64,000 nt of DNA from positions 434,001 to 498,000 of the forward strand of contig CANGYQ010000001.1 in NCBI GenBank assembly GCA_947458745.1. The letters run 5' to 3'. The notes beneath the pieces are model-generated. The model had not been told where the DNA came from and ran no database searches. It worked only from the letters and a program-made list of their open reading frames with translations. This DNA is from Bryobacteraceae bacterium. Lineage in GTDB: Bacteria > Acidobacteriota > Terriglobia > Bryobacterales > Bryobacteraceae. A program made the translations under genes and the position numbers. Numbering within the stretch: the first letter of the stretch is position 1; every line of letters starts with the position of its first letter. This document shows, in pieces, positions 35,401 to 42,625 of this stretch.

Positions 35401-35659
35401 GGCCGCCGGCCAGACCTTCGGCAATTCCGGCCGCAACATCGTCCGCGGCTTCAACTTCTACCAGACCGACCTGACGCTGGGCAAGACGTTCACGCTGACC
35501 GAGCAGCTCCGCCTGCAGTTCCGCGCCGAGGCCTTCAACGTGCTGAACGAAACCAATTTCCGCGAGCCGGACGGCAACATCTCCAATCCCGGCTTTGGCC
35601 AGATCCGCTCCAGCTTTGACCCGCGGCAATTGCAGTTTGCGCTGAAGCTGATCTTCTAA
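32420..35659 (+). CDS. TonB-dependent receptor, Oar-like, second copy
   Basis: A 1079-residue outer-membrane receptor. Signal peptide (MHFFRNFLLFAAAAPVFAQ), carboxypeptidase-regulatory domain (about 22-110: AAVLGTVTDASGAAVARATL), plug with RELPLNGRAYSELVYLSAGV and LLDGLDNNYFGTSN, and a long barrel ending QLQFALKLIF. It has the same architecture as the copy at 27421-30474, but the sequences differ clearly, so they should handle different ligands. It is divergent from the GDPD gene. No SusD-like partner follows, as usual for Acidobacterial Oar proteins. Confidence 0.88.
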   Translation: MHFFRNFLLFAAAAPVFAQFDTAAVLGTVTDASGAAVARATLTLKNTDKGVSLSTKSLDNGNFEFPTVPIGSYTLAVEQAGFQPQISRNFGLAIGARQRVDFRLAVATAQTTVEVVADVNLLETDSSDRGQRIESKQIRELPLNGRAYSELVYLSAGVVRSPSANQGFSTREGSFVANGLRSTFNNFLLDGLDNNYFGTSNQGFSNQVVQVSPDAVEEFRVITNNMSAEYGRSGGATINASLKSGGNSFHGAAWNFLRNTELNAIGFFRPVTGQPRLNRNQFGFVFGGPIIKNKTFFFLDYEGYREVNTSNAFATVPSLALRGGNVGLPVRNPFSGVIYPNNVIPASDIIPFARTVAGQIPVPTNAAAANNFQTLYRITDYRDKGDAKLDHYFSEKLRGFFRYSQSRLDVFDPGILGGPTGGEGNGFTKVPIKSFAGGATWAVDTNTILEARLGYSTSQAGKDPPLIGGPSMLEAYGITGLPTEKRYTGGLTVQSFVGFTGLGRQATNPQYQHPTTWNPKFNFTRILGRQTLKAGVEYQHLAVEALDVNPVIGRDIYSGLFTLGAPTTQTSLFSFADFLLGARSQYQLVNPDIVNHRQQSLFFYVQDDIRLTRKLTLNLGLRYELVTPFYERDNRLTNWDATSNSIIPAKDGSFAERGLVNLDKNNFAPRLGLAYTVTPKTVLRAGYGVSYVHFNRTGTSYLAYNAPNFILASVSQSPALPGFRNTQQGYPAGFTDGRNFNPLNSTVQYIDPKSPSGSVQSYFVSIQRELPKGWLVDLGYVGNRANDLIIINDLNQARPNRVGENISTQLRRPNQRFSSISATLPWAWSSYHGLQIKVEKRSSAGFYFLNSFTWSKAMDLAGQALDTNNGNAPSVQNIFDLNADKGPSNYDRKFNNVTSFVYELPFGRGRKFLSSLNRATDLLLGGWQVNSIINVRSGAPLTLSYTPSAAQEVVPVIAVFGRNTYRPDVSRNPLTPEGSRTISNYLDRSAVSIPAAGQTFGNSGRNIVRGFNFYQTDLTLGKTFTLTEQLRLQFRAEAFNVLNETNFREPDGNISNPGFGQIRSSFDPRQLQFALKLIF

Positions 35660-35731
35660 GCGTCCGACGTTAACCTGCGAGGCTCGGCCTGCGGCCGGTC
35701 CGGCGATTCGCTTTGGCCAACCGTGCTGGCG

Positions 35732-36970
35732 CTATGCGGCGTCGTGCTCCCAGGCCCCAAAGGGATCCTCAAACAGGACCTCCCAGGCTTCCAGCGGAAT
35801 GGTGAGTTCCTGATCGGTGAGCAGGCAGGCGTTCAGGCGCGTCTCGATGTCTGCCCGGTCCATCTCCACGCCGATGAAGACCACCTCCTGCATGCGATCA
35901 CCATATGGCTCATGCCACAGTCGCCGGATGGCCTGCAGCGATTGCTCATCCTCGGGCCATTCCTCCTGGGGTACGGCGGCATACCAGGGCCGTTCCGGCT
36001 CTAGCGTGACGCAGTTGCCGGCCTGAGAATAGACGCCGATCAGGTCGTGCTTGGTGGCCAGCCACATAAAGCCCTTGGCCCGCAACACGCCCGCCCAGCC
36101 CTCGTCCAGAACATCCCATAGGCGTCGGGGATGGAAGGGCCGCCGGGCGCGGTAGACGAAGCTGGAAATGCCATACTCCTCCGACTCCGGCGTATGCTGG
36201 CCGAAGCCTTGCAGTTCCTTCAGCCAACCGGCGGCGCTGGACGCCTTGGCCTCATCGAACAAGCGGGTGTAGAGGATCTCCCGCATGGCCACCCTCCCAA
36301 ACTCCACCTCCACCTGGCGAGCCTCCGGGTTCAGGCGGCTCAAGATCAAGCGCAGGCGCGCGCGCTCCTCGTCCGACATCCGGTCGATTTTGTTGATCAC
36401 CAGCACGTTGGCGAATTCAATCTGGTCGATCAGCAGGTCGGCGATGTTGCGTTCATCGTCTTCGCTGAGCTCCATGCGGCGGTCCATCAGCGAGTCCAGC
36501 GATTCGTAGTCTTCCAGGAACTTTTCGCCGTCCACCACGGTGACCATCGTGTCCAGTTGAGCCACGTCCGCCAGTGAGCCGCCCTGTTCGTCCACAAAGC
36601 TGAAAGTGGCCGCCACAGGCATCGGCTCCGAAATACCGGTAGATTCGATCAGCAGATAGTCAAAACGGCGCTCCTGGGCCAGCTTCGCCACTTCCAGCAG
36701 CAGATCCTCCCGGAGCGTGCAGCAGATGCAGCCGTTGGACATCTCCACCAGCTTTTCATCCACGCGGTTGAGGGCAGAGTTTTGTTCCACCAGACGCGAG
36801 TCGATGTTCACCTCGCTCATGTCATTCACGATCACCGCGACGCGCAGGCCTTCGCGATTGTTCAGAACGTGGTTCAAAAGCGTCGTCTTGCCCGCACCGA
36901 GAAAGCCGGACAGGACGGTGACGGGGAGCTTGGCGGCCAAAGCAGTGGGGTCTTGCAGCGAGGGCGACAT
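35732..36970 (-). CDS. CobW/COG0523-type GTPase metallochaperone
   Basis: A 412-residue G3E GTPase. Walker A is GFLGAGKTT (22-30), the metal-binding CxCC motif is Cys81-Ile-Cys83-Cys84 in [11 protein letters not shown], the switch region is ESTGISEP, and NKID supplies nucleotide specificity. The C-terminal CobW domain (about 270-400) has [22 protein letters not shown]. The family delivers zinc or another metal to client proteins, and the members of this size (ZigA/YciC-like) are often zinc-starvation induced. A palindrome abuts the start codon (36975-36992), a candidate operator. No ribosome site is evident, so translation may be nearly leaderless. Confidence 0.9.
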   Translation of the reverse strand: MSPSLQDPTALAAKLPVTVLSGFLGAGKTTLLNHVLNNREGLRVAVIVNDMSEVNIDSRLVEQNSALNRVDEKLVEMSNGCICCTLREDLLLEVAKLAQERRFDYLLIESTGISEPMPVAATFSFVDEQGGSLADVAQLDTMVTVVDGEKFLEDYESLDSLMDRRMELSEDDERNIADLLIDQIEFANVLVINKIDRMSDEERARLRLILSRLNPEARQVEVEFGRVAMREILYTRLFDEAKASSAAGWLKELQGFGQHTPESEEYGISSFVYRARRPFHPRRLWDVLDEGWAGVLRAKGFMWLATKHDLIGVYSQAGNCVTLEPERPWYAAVPQEEWPEDEQSLQAIRRLWHEPYGDRMQEVVFIGVEMDRADIETRLNACLLTDQELTIPLEAWEVLFEDPFGAWEHDAA

Positions 36971-36974
36971 ATCA

Positions 36975-36992
36975 ATAGTGATAACTCACTAT
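36975..36992. promoter_or_regulatory. Candidate operator at the CobW start
   Basis: A perfect 7-4-7 inverted repeat (atagtga-taac-tcactat) begins 5 bases upstream of the CobW-type start codon. AT-rich operators of Zur/Fur-like repressors have this scale and position, so metal control is an inference from gene type plus palindrome, not from a matched consensus. Confidence 0.4.
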
Positions 36993-37052
36993 CGAAAATA
37001 AGGCAAGCCAGACCGCTGTTCGCCGCAAACTGGGGTCAAGTACCGGAGAGAT

Positions 37053-37238
37053 CTAGCGTCGTTGGTCGTGCTGACGGCACAGGCAGCAGTCGCTGCAGCG
37101 GTGGCAACTCTCGCACAGGTGCAGGGCACAAGCGTCCTTGGTGCACCAGACGCAAATCTCGCCCGACGGCTCCCGGCAGATGGAGCAACGGAAACCGAGC
37201 GCCGGAACGGGCGGCGCGGCAGCAGCCAGGGTGCTCAC
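37053..37238 (-). CDS. Small cysteine-rich zinc-ribbon-like protein
   Basis: A 61-residue protein whose second half is packed with cysteines and histidines: FRCSICREPSG, then ICVWCTKDACALHLCESC, then RCSDCCLCRQH. The spacing suggests two zinc-binding modules of B-box or ribbon type. The GTG start overlaps the stop of the upstream gene (GTGA at 37235-37238), so translation is coupled. It belongs to the leftward FecR operon and has no signal peptide, so it would stay inside the cell while its two upstream neighbours are exported. I do not know a named family. Confidence 0.6.
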   Translation of the reverse strand: MSTLAAAAPPVPALGFRCSICREPSGEICVWCTKDACALHLCESCHRCSDCCLCRQHDQRR

Positions 37239-37795
37239 GGTGTCTTTCGCGGCGTCGGGGCGGTCAACTGGGTCCGGCACCGCTGGGCCTCGCTCTCCAT
37301 CACTTTCCATTCCGCCTCCCGCTGGGCCGCCACTTCGGCGACAAACTGCTGTAAGCCTACCTTGACGCTCAAATGCTCCGCCGTCAAGGATTGCAGCAGA
37401 TCGGCCAGCGCCGGGTTCTGATACTTACGCACAGCCTCCACCAGATTTCCCATCCGTGTTTCGATCGCCTGCAGTCGGAAGAAGGTTTCCAGGGCCAGCG
37501 TCAGCCGGTCCGGTTGGCGGGCTAGCGTTTGGGCGGACTGCTCCAGGTAGCCCACTTCCTTCTGGACCGACTCCCACTGCTGGAGGTAGATCTCCGAGGC
37601 CCCTTTGGCGATCCATTCCTTGGGGTTCAACTGCTTCAGCAAGGGCAACAGCTGTTTGACTTGCGCGGGCAACCGGGGAAGATCACGCTGCAGTTCCCAT
37701 TCCGCCTGGGCACCCGGGCCGGGGGTAGCCCCAGAAGTACCCGCTGGACTTGAAGCCGACTGGGCGAGGAGAAGAACCACCGTTAGGGACAGCAT
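37235..37795 (-). CDS. Secreted helical protein of unknown function
   Basis: A 186-residue protein with a short signal peptide (MLSLTVVLLLAQSASS), a low-complexity Pro/Gly linker (AGTSGATPGPGAQ), and a long helical body (RDLPRLPAQVKQLLPLLKQL, VGYLEQSAQTLARQ, RMGNLVEAVRKYQ) likely to form coiled coils. It lies 17 bases after the FecR gene and overlaps the cysteine-rich gene downstream. Role unknown; context suggests an envelope assembly with the FecR-domain protein. Confidence 0.65.
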   Translation of the reverse strand: MLSLTVVLLLAQSASSPAGTSGATPGPGAQAEWELQRDLPRLPAQVKQLLPLLKQLNPKEWIAKGASEIYLQQWESVQKEVGYLEQSAQTLARQPDRLTLALETFFRLQAIETRMGNLVEAVRKYQNPALADLLQSLTAEHLSVKVGLQQFVAEVAAQREAEWKVMESEAQRCRTQLTAPTPRKTP

Positions 37796-37812
37796 CCGCA
37801 GCCCCGCAAACT

Positions 37813-38592
37813 CTAATTGCCACCCGGTGGCGGTGGAGGCGGTGGAGGCGGAGGTGGTGTGGTGGACGCCGTATCACCGGGAAGACCAACGCTTCCACCA
37901 GCCGAACCGGCACTGCCAGCGGAGCCGCCCGAGCCCAGCCGCGGGCCCCGCATCACCAGCACATCGGAAAGCACCCGCAGGCTGCGCTGCAGAACCAATC
38001 CGCGATCCACGCGGCGTGCCGCCAGCGGGGCATTCTTGTAGACCCGCAGGTACTCGCCTGCGTTCAGCAACTTCGATTCCGTATAGGGCAGGATGGCGTG
38101 TTGCACCGCCACTTGGCCTTCTTCCACGTAAACCAGCGTGACGTCGCCATCATCCTCGACGGTGACGTCGAAGATGGTGCCGCGCACCGAGATCACCGCG
38201 GTTGGCGTCCGGACCCGGTTGGGATTCGGTTGCCCGTTCATCTTCTGGATGTGCACCTTGACACGGCCAATCCAGAGATCCAGCAACTCGCGCAAGGACC
38301 CGGCATTCTGCCGAAAAACGAAGCGGCTGTTGGGGAAAACTTCAAACTGGCTGCCATCAACAACCTGCAGCAGCGCGTAGCCGTCTGCCCCGGTGATGAC
38401 TTCTTGTCGCGGCTGCAACGTCATTCCCGGCATCACTGCCCAGGCCTGTGTGTCGCGGACCACCGAGACATTGCCCTGCACGCTCAATACTTTGGCTGCT
38501 TCCAGGGAATCCAGCTGCGCCAGACACAAAACGGGCGCTGTAACCATTACGATTAGCGCTGCCGATAAGTGTTTATGAAGCCGACTCATCAT
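37813..38592 (-). CDS. Exported FecR-domain protein with Gly/Ser and polyproline tail
   Basis: A 259-residue protein. Signal peptide (about residues 1-25), then a FecR domain with VLSVQGNVSVVRD, MTLQPRQEVITGADGYALLQ, VRTPTAVISVRGTIFDVTV and VYVEEGQVAVQH. FecR domains here are not accompanied by a sigma factor, and this exported form is probably a structural or binding protein. The C-terminus is unusual: a GSAGSAGSAGGS run and an 11-proline stretch before GGN. The start is ATG 38592 (or the next codon). First gene of the three-gene leftward operon. Confidence 0.8.
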   Translation of the reverse strand: MMSRLHKHLSAALIVMVTAPVLCLAQLDSLEAAKVLSVQGNVSVVRDTQAWAVMPGMTLQPRQEVITGADGYALLQVVDGSQFEVFPNSRFVFRQNAGSLRELLDLWIGRVKVHIQKMNGQPNPNRVRTPTAVISVRGTIFDVTVEDDGDVTLVYVEEGQVAVQHAILPYTESKLLNAGEYLRVYKNAPLAARRVDRGLVLQRSLRVLSDVLVMRGPRLGSGGSAGSAGSAGGSVGLPGDTASTTPPPPPPPPPPPGGN

Positions 38593-38732
38593 CTTGAAGC
38601 CAGTCCAACCGCCACCACACCGCTGGAAACCAGAGTGTACCCCAAATTGCAAAGCAAGTCAGGGGCCTTCAGCCAAATGCTTGATCTGGCGAGAGGGCTA
38701 CCACTCCTCCCAGGATACAATGGATACTAGCG

Positions 38733-40211
38733 ATGTGTCGCACTGCCACAATCCGCTTGGTTTTCGCCGCCGGGGCCATTGCTGCCGCGGCGTCTTCCAT
38801 CGCCCTGGCCCAGGACGTTACGCTCGACTGGCGCCGCATCGGCAACTCCGCTATCCGCACGCGCTCCGGCGAACTGGCCACGGGCCCAGTGGAGCGAGTG
38901 TGGTTTGAGGGCGCAGGGCTGGCCGCACAGACCGTCGCGGGTAACGTCTTTCTGACGACTGACTTTGAGAACTGGCAACCGGCCCGCACCAAAGTTCCGG
39001 CCTCCGCAACCAGCTCCACCGTACGCGGCGAACAGGAACTAGTAGAGGCCGACGAAGACGGTGTCTGGCGATCACTCGATGGCGGCCGGACCTGGGCGGG
39101 CTTGAACTCGACGCTCCCCAATCTGCCGGCGGAACGAATTGTCGGCACTCGTCCGCTGCGCATCGCCTCCCGCCAAACCATCTTTGAATGGCAGCGGGAC
39201 GGCTGGGCGCGGGTGGCGGACGCCGCTCCTGCCGCAACCCGGCGGTGGAACGAGGCCGCCGACCTGCTGACGACGCTGGAAATTCGGGACGGTAAACTCT
39301 TCCGGACCGTCGACGGCGGCGGACTTTGGGACGATATCTCACTCAATTTGGCCGGAACGGCCATCTATGGCGTCACGGCCCACAGCGAATCGAACACGGT
39401 CTACGTGGCCACCGAAAAAGGTATTTTTGTGGCCTCGGTGGACCTGCGGGCGCCGGTACTGGGCGGCTCCTGGCGAAAAGTGACGGGCGCTTTGCCGGAC
39501 ACCAAGGCGCTGGACGTCCAACTGGATGAAAACGGCAATCAGTTGTTCGCGGCTTTTGAAGGCTGGGGCATTTACGCCGCGCTGGCCCCGCACCGCCGCC
39601 AGCTGCCAACGCTGGTCAGCGCGGCTGATCTGCGGCCCCGGGCGGCGGCTCCGGGGGCCCTGCTCAGTATTCTCGGACCCGAAGGCCTGCGGGTACGGGG
39701 AGCGGTGGGCTTAGGCTCACTGGCGGGCGAAACGCAGTTGCAGGTTCCGTTCAATGCCGAAGGCCGGGAACTGCTGCTGCAACTGGAATCCACCGCCCGT
39801 GCCTGGAGCCTGGCGGTGCCACTGGAGCGGACGGCGCCCGCGGTGTTTGAGCGTGATGGTGCGCCGATGCTGATTGATGGCGATTCCGGCGTGTTGCTGG
39901 ATGCTCTGCGGCCGGCGCGCTCCGGGATGCGGCTCCAGATTTTGGCGACAGGGCTGGGCCGGGTGCGCCCGGAATGGCCGGCGGGTGTGGAAGCACCATT
40001 GGAAGCGCCCCCCGTCGTGGACGCTACCGTGCGCGTGCTGCTGGATGGGCAGCCGCTGGAGGTGACCCGCGCCGTGCTGGCACCCGGCTATATTGGTTTC
40101 TACCTGGTGGAAGCGCTGGTACCCAATCTGGTGAACCGCGGCACGGCGGAACTTTCCGTTGAGGTGGCTGGCCGGGAAAGCAACCGGGTCCGCGTCCACA
40201 TTGAACCTTAG
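38733..40211 (+). CDS. Secreted beta-propeller with Solibacter C-terminal domain
   Basis: A 492-residue secreted protein. A signal peptide (about 1-26) is followed by YCF48/sialidase-like propeller blades (GVWRSLDGGRTWAGLNSTLP; GKLFRTVDGGGLWDDIS) and, from about residue 310, a Solibacter uncharacterised C-terminal domain (TIGR03437-like: PGALLSILGPEGLRV, ETQLQVPFNAEG, RLQILATGLGRVRPEW). This type is a hallmark of Solibacter-like genomes. Role in binding or surface attachment is inferred. It is divergent from the FecR operon. Confidence 0.72.
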   Translation: MCRTATIRLVFAAGAIAAAASSIALAQDVTLDWRRIGNSAIRTRSGELATGPVERVWFEGAGLAAQTVAGNVFLTTDFENWQPARTKVPASATSSTVRGEQELVEADEDGVWRSLDGGRTWAGLNSTLPNLPAERIVGTRPLRIASRQTIFEWQRDGWARVADAAPAATRRWNEAADLLTTLEIRDGKLFRTVDGGGLWDDISLNLAGTAIYGVTAHSESNTVYVATEKGIFVASVDLRAPVLGGSWRKVTGALPDTKALDVQLDENGNQLFAAFEGWGIYAALAPHRRQLPTLVSAADLRPRAAAPGALLSILGPEGLRVRGAVGLGSLAGETQLQVPFNAEGRELLLQLESTARAWSLAVPLERTAPAVFERDGAPMLIDGDSGVLLDALRPARSGMRLQILATGLGRVRPEWPAGVEAPLEAPPVVDATVRVLLDGQPLEVTRAVLAPGYIGFYLVEALVPNLVNRGTAELSVEVAGRESNRVRVHIEP

Positions 40212-40222
40212 GAGATTTGCCG

Positions 40223-40750
40223 ATGATCACCGCCGCCACGCTCGCCCTTACCTTACTGGTCGCCCAGCAGCCGAAAGAAACGGAAAAGCTGGCTCCCTAT
40301 TACCCGACGCCCGATTCCGTGGTGCAGAAGATGCTGGAAGTGGTGGGGCTGAAGAAGGGCGAGAAGATGGTGGACCTGGGCTCCGGGGACGGCCGCATCG
40401 TCATCATGGCCGCCAAAAAATTCGGGGCCGACGCCACCGGCATTGAGTTCGACGAAGCTCTTTACAAGCAGAGCTCCGCCAAGATCAAAAGCCTTGGTCT
40501 CGACAAGACCGCCCGCATTATCCACGGCGACATCATGGTGCAGGATTATTCGCAGATGGACGTCATCACCATCTACCTGCTGCCGCTGTCCAATGAAAAG
40601 GTCCGCCCGATGTTGGACAAACAGTTAAAGAAGGGCACCCGCGTAGTCGCCCACGACTTCGAAGTGGGCGGTTGGAACCCAGAAAAGACGATCACGATTG
40701 AAGATGACGGTGAAGGGCGCAGCCATACGCTATTTCTCTATCTGCGCTAG
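40223..40750 (+). CDS. SAM-dependent methyltransferase-like protein with signal-like N-terminus
   Basis: A 175-residue class I methyltransferase fold. Motif I is MVDLGSGDGRIVIMAA, followed by ATGIEFDEALYKQS and ARIIHGDIMVQDY. The arrangement resembles small DOT1-like or L-histidine/phospholipid methyltransferases. Unusually, it opens with a hydrophobic leader (MITAATLALTLLVAQQPKE) that looks like a signal peptide, although SAM is cytosolic; the leader may be an anchor instead. The ATG at 40223 has AGGAG 8 bases upstream. Its last 47 bases overlap the next gene. Confidence 0.78.
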   Translation: MITAATLALTLLVAQQPKETEKLAPYYPTPDSVVQKMLEVVGLKKGEKMVDLGSGDGRIVIMAAKKFGADATGIEFDEALYKQSSAKIKSLGLDKTARIIHGDIMVQDYSQMDVITIYLLPLSNEKVRPMLDKQLKKGTRVVAHDFEVGGWNPEKTITIEDDGEGRSHTLFLYLR

Positions 40751-41675
40751 TGCGCTCGCGTTCGTGATGTTGACCGGCTGCGGCCGGTACGCCGACTTTT
40801 CTTTGCCCGCGCCTGAAGGGGTGCGCCGTGAGGTCCGCTGGCGCTGGGTTCCTCCCAAGGAGCCGTTGCTCCGCCCGGGTTCCGGCGAAGTGGACGTGCT
40901 GAACCCCAGCATGGCCAACGGCAAGCTGTTCTACTCGGTGTTCGACGGCAAGACCTGGTACACCGCACTCGACGGCCAGCGCGTACTCGCGCCCCAAGGT
41001 TGGGAAGGCGGCTACATCGCCGCCAACGGCAGCGTACTGTTTCATGGCGGTCAATACTGGCACTGGTATCACGTGTTGGGCCCGGACATCCCCAAGATCG
41101 CCTTTGCCCGCTCCAAAGACGGCCGCGAATGGGATCGTGATGCCACGGCCGCCGTCGATGTGGGCCCCAGCGGCAGCTGGGATGAGCGCGGCGTAGCGGA
41201 CCCCTATGTCATCGAAACCGGTGGCGCGCTCTACCTCTACTATCTGGGGCAGGACCGGGCCAAACGCCAACGCCTGGGCGTCGCCACGTCCACGGATGGC
41301 CATACCTGGACCAAGCTGCGCTCCAACCCGGTGCTGGAACCCGGTGAGCCGGGTTCTTTTGATGAGAATGGCCTGGGTGAGCCCGCTGTCTGGAGCTCGC
41401 AGGGAACCTGGTGGATGCTGTATACCGGCCGCGCTCGCGACGAAGTGCGGCGGATCGGTTTAGCCCGGTCCACCGATGGTGTCCGTTGGGAGAAAGTGAA
41501 GGGCTTTGTCATCGCGGGTGACCAACCGTGGAATGCCAAGGTGGTCTGCGATCCGCACGTCGAACCCCAGCCTGACGGCCGCGTGAAGGTCTGGTTTGGC
41601 GGCGGCGACGTCGCGCATCCGGCCGAACGCATCCATGGCCAGATTGGCCTGGGCGAACTGATCCCCGAAAGCTAG
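40704..41675 (+). CDS. Lipoprotein with GH43/GH32-like five-bladed propeller
   Basis: A 323-residue lipoprotein (lipobox MLTGC near residue 24) with a five-bladed-propeller pattern: LNPSMANGKLFYSVFDGKTWY, IAFARSKDGREWDRD, DERGVADPYVIETGGALYLYY, LGVATSTDGHTWTKL and IGLARSTDGVRWEKV. The repeated 'arSxDGxxW' blades and 'DPYV' acidic site resemble GH43/GH32/GH130-type glycosidases or sugar-binding propellers. Which residues are catalytic is not clear. The ATG at 40704 overlaps the methyltransferase gene by 47 bases, in another frame; GTG at 40710 is an alternative. Confidence 0.72.
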   Translation: MTVKGAAIRYFSICASALAFVMLTGCGRYADFSLPAPEGVRREVRWRWVPPKEPLLRPGSGEVDVLNPSMANGKLFYSVFDGKTWYTALDGQRVLAPQGWEGGYIAANGSVLFHGGQYWHWYHVLGPDIPKIAFARSKDGREWDRDATAAVDVGPSGSWDERGVADPYVIETGGALYLYYLGQDRAKRQRLGVATSTDGHTWTKLRSNPVLEPGEPGSFDENGLGEPAVWSSQGTWWMLYTGRARDEVRRIGLARSTDGVRWEKVKGFVIAGDQPWNAKVVCDPHVEPQPDGRVKVWFGGGDVAHPAERIHGQIGLGELIPES

Positions 41676-41740
41676 TGGTAGCAGACCATTGCGGAATGCC
41701 GCGAACAAAGGAAGCCAGAATCCAGGCAGCCAAAAGAGAA

Positions 41741-41767
41741 AGGGCTGTACCGGTCCGGTACAGCCCT
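41741..41767 (-). terminator. Strong hairpin terminator of the second PEP-CTERM gene
   Basis: A 13-bp perfect inverted repeat (agggctgtaccgg / ccggtacagccct) with a very tight loop lies 23 bases past the stop of the leftward PEP-CTERM gene. On the minus strand it is followed by TTCTCTTTT. Confidence 0.8.
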
Positions 41768-41790
41768 TCTCACCTTCACTCTGGTCGCCT

Positions 41791-42465
41791 TTAGCGGCGC
41801 AGCCGTGACGCCAACAGCCCAAGTCCCACGGCGCCGAGCGCCAACGTGGAGGGCTCCGGCACCACACCGGTTGACGGCCTTGCGTCGCTACTGATCACGA
41901 CGTTGTCGATGCCAAACGACTCGTCGAATCCACCCTGAGAGTTCGGGTACTGCCAGGTAATTGCCAGCGTGGATGCAGTGTGCGCGAAAGTGAATGAAAC
42001 GGTCCGTGCAGAGTCCCGGTAGAAACTGTTGTAACCGAAGTTGGGATCCCCAAAAGCCGTAAAGGCCGGCGTAATCAGCGTCCCCGGACCACGCCCGAGA
42101 TTGTCGCTCGGATAGTAATTGCCGAAATCCCGAGACTCGTCATAGAGGGTGTTGCTGTCGGCCTGAACAATGAATTGATCGCCGCCCAGATCGGTACTGT
42201 CCCACAGGGCCAAGTTGAAAGTCAGCGTCACCTGGGAATGTGCCGCCAGCCCGCTCAGTGTCAGCGTGGTCGAACCTGTAGTGGCGTTCCGCCAGTGCTG
42301 AGAGCCGAAACCATATCCGCTGAGTCCACCGGTGGACTCAGCGGAACCGGATCCGCTCCACTCGGTGCCAACAGCGCCTTCAAAATCTTGGGTGTAAATG
42401 CTAGCGGCTCCGACCGGTACAGAAAACAATAGCAGGGCCGTGGCGTAAAAACCATTGATTGACAT
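41791..42465 (-). CDS. PEP-CTERM sorting domain protein
   Basis: A 224-residue secreted protein with a signal peptide (MSINGFYATALLLFSVPVGA), a beta-sandwich middle (TLTFNLALWDSTDLGGDQF, VSFTFAHTASTLAITW and DESFGIDNVVIS, a typical lectin/jelly-roll layout) and a PEP-CTERM tail (VVPEPSTLALGAVGLGLLASRLRR). AAGGAGGAG lies just upstream of ATG 42465, an excellent ribosome site. It probably sits at the cell surface or in the extracellular matrix after exosortase processing. Confidence 0.88.
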   Translation of the reverse strand: MSINGFYATALLLFSVPVGAASIYTQDFEGAVGTEWSGSGSAESTGGLSGYGFGSQHWRNATTGSTTLTLSGLAAHSQVTLTFNLALWDSTDLGGDQFIVQADSNTLYDESRDFGNYYPSDNLGRGPGTLITPAFTAFGDPNFGYNSFYRDSARTVSFTFAHTASTLAITWQYPNSQGGFDESFGIDNVVISSDARPSTGVVPEPSTLALGAVGLGLLASRLRR

Positions 42466-42625
42466 TAGAGCTCCTCCTTAGAGCAATGTTGCCCAAGTAT
42501 GCAACACGGAGTGACTCAAAGCAACAGAAATGCGTTGACGATTGAAAGTACTAGAACATCCATACTTACCATCACTAACCAAGATGCAGGTTACGCGCAC
42601 GAGGTGTCTCGCAAGCGTGCCTGAC

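Noticed and set aside
34727-35629. 300-codon minus-strand frame within the second Oar-like receptor
   Set aside because: Composition is Gly/Val/Arg/Gln-rich shadow sequence and it lies antisense to barrel strands.
37813-37860. Simple repeat ggcggtggaggcggtggagg
   Set aside because: It looks like a tandem repeat but encodes the polyproline tail of the FecR-domain protein on the minus strand, so it is explained by coding.
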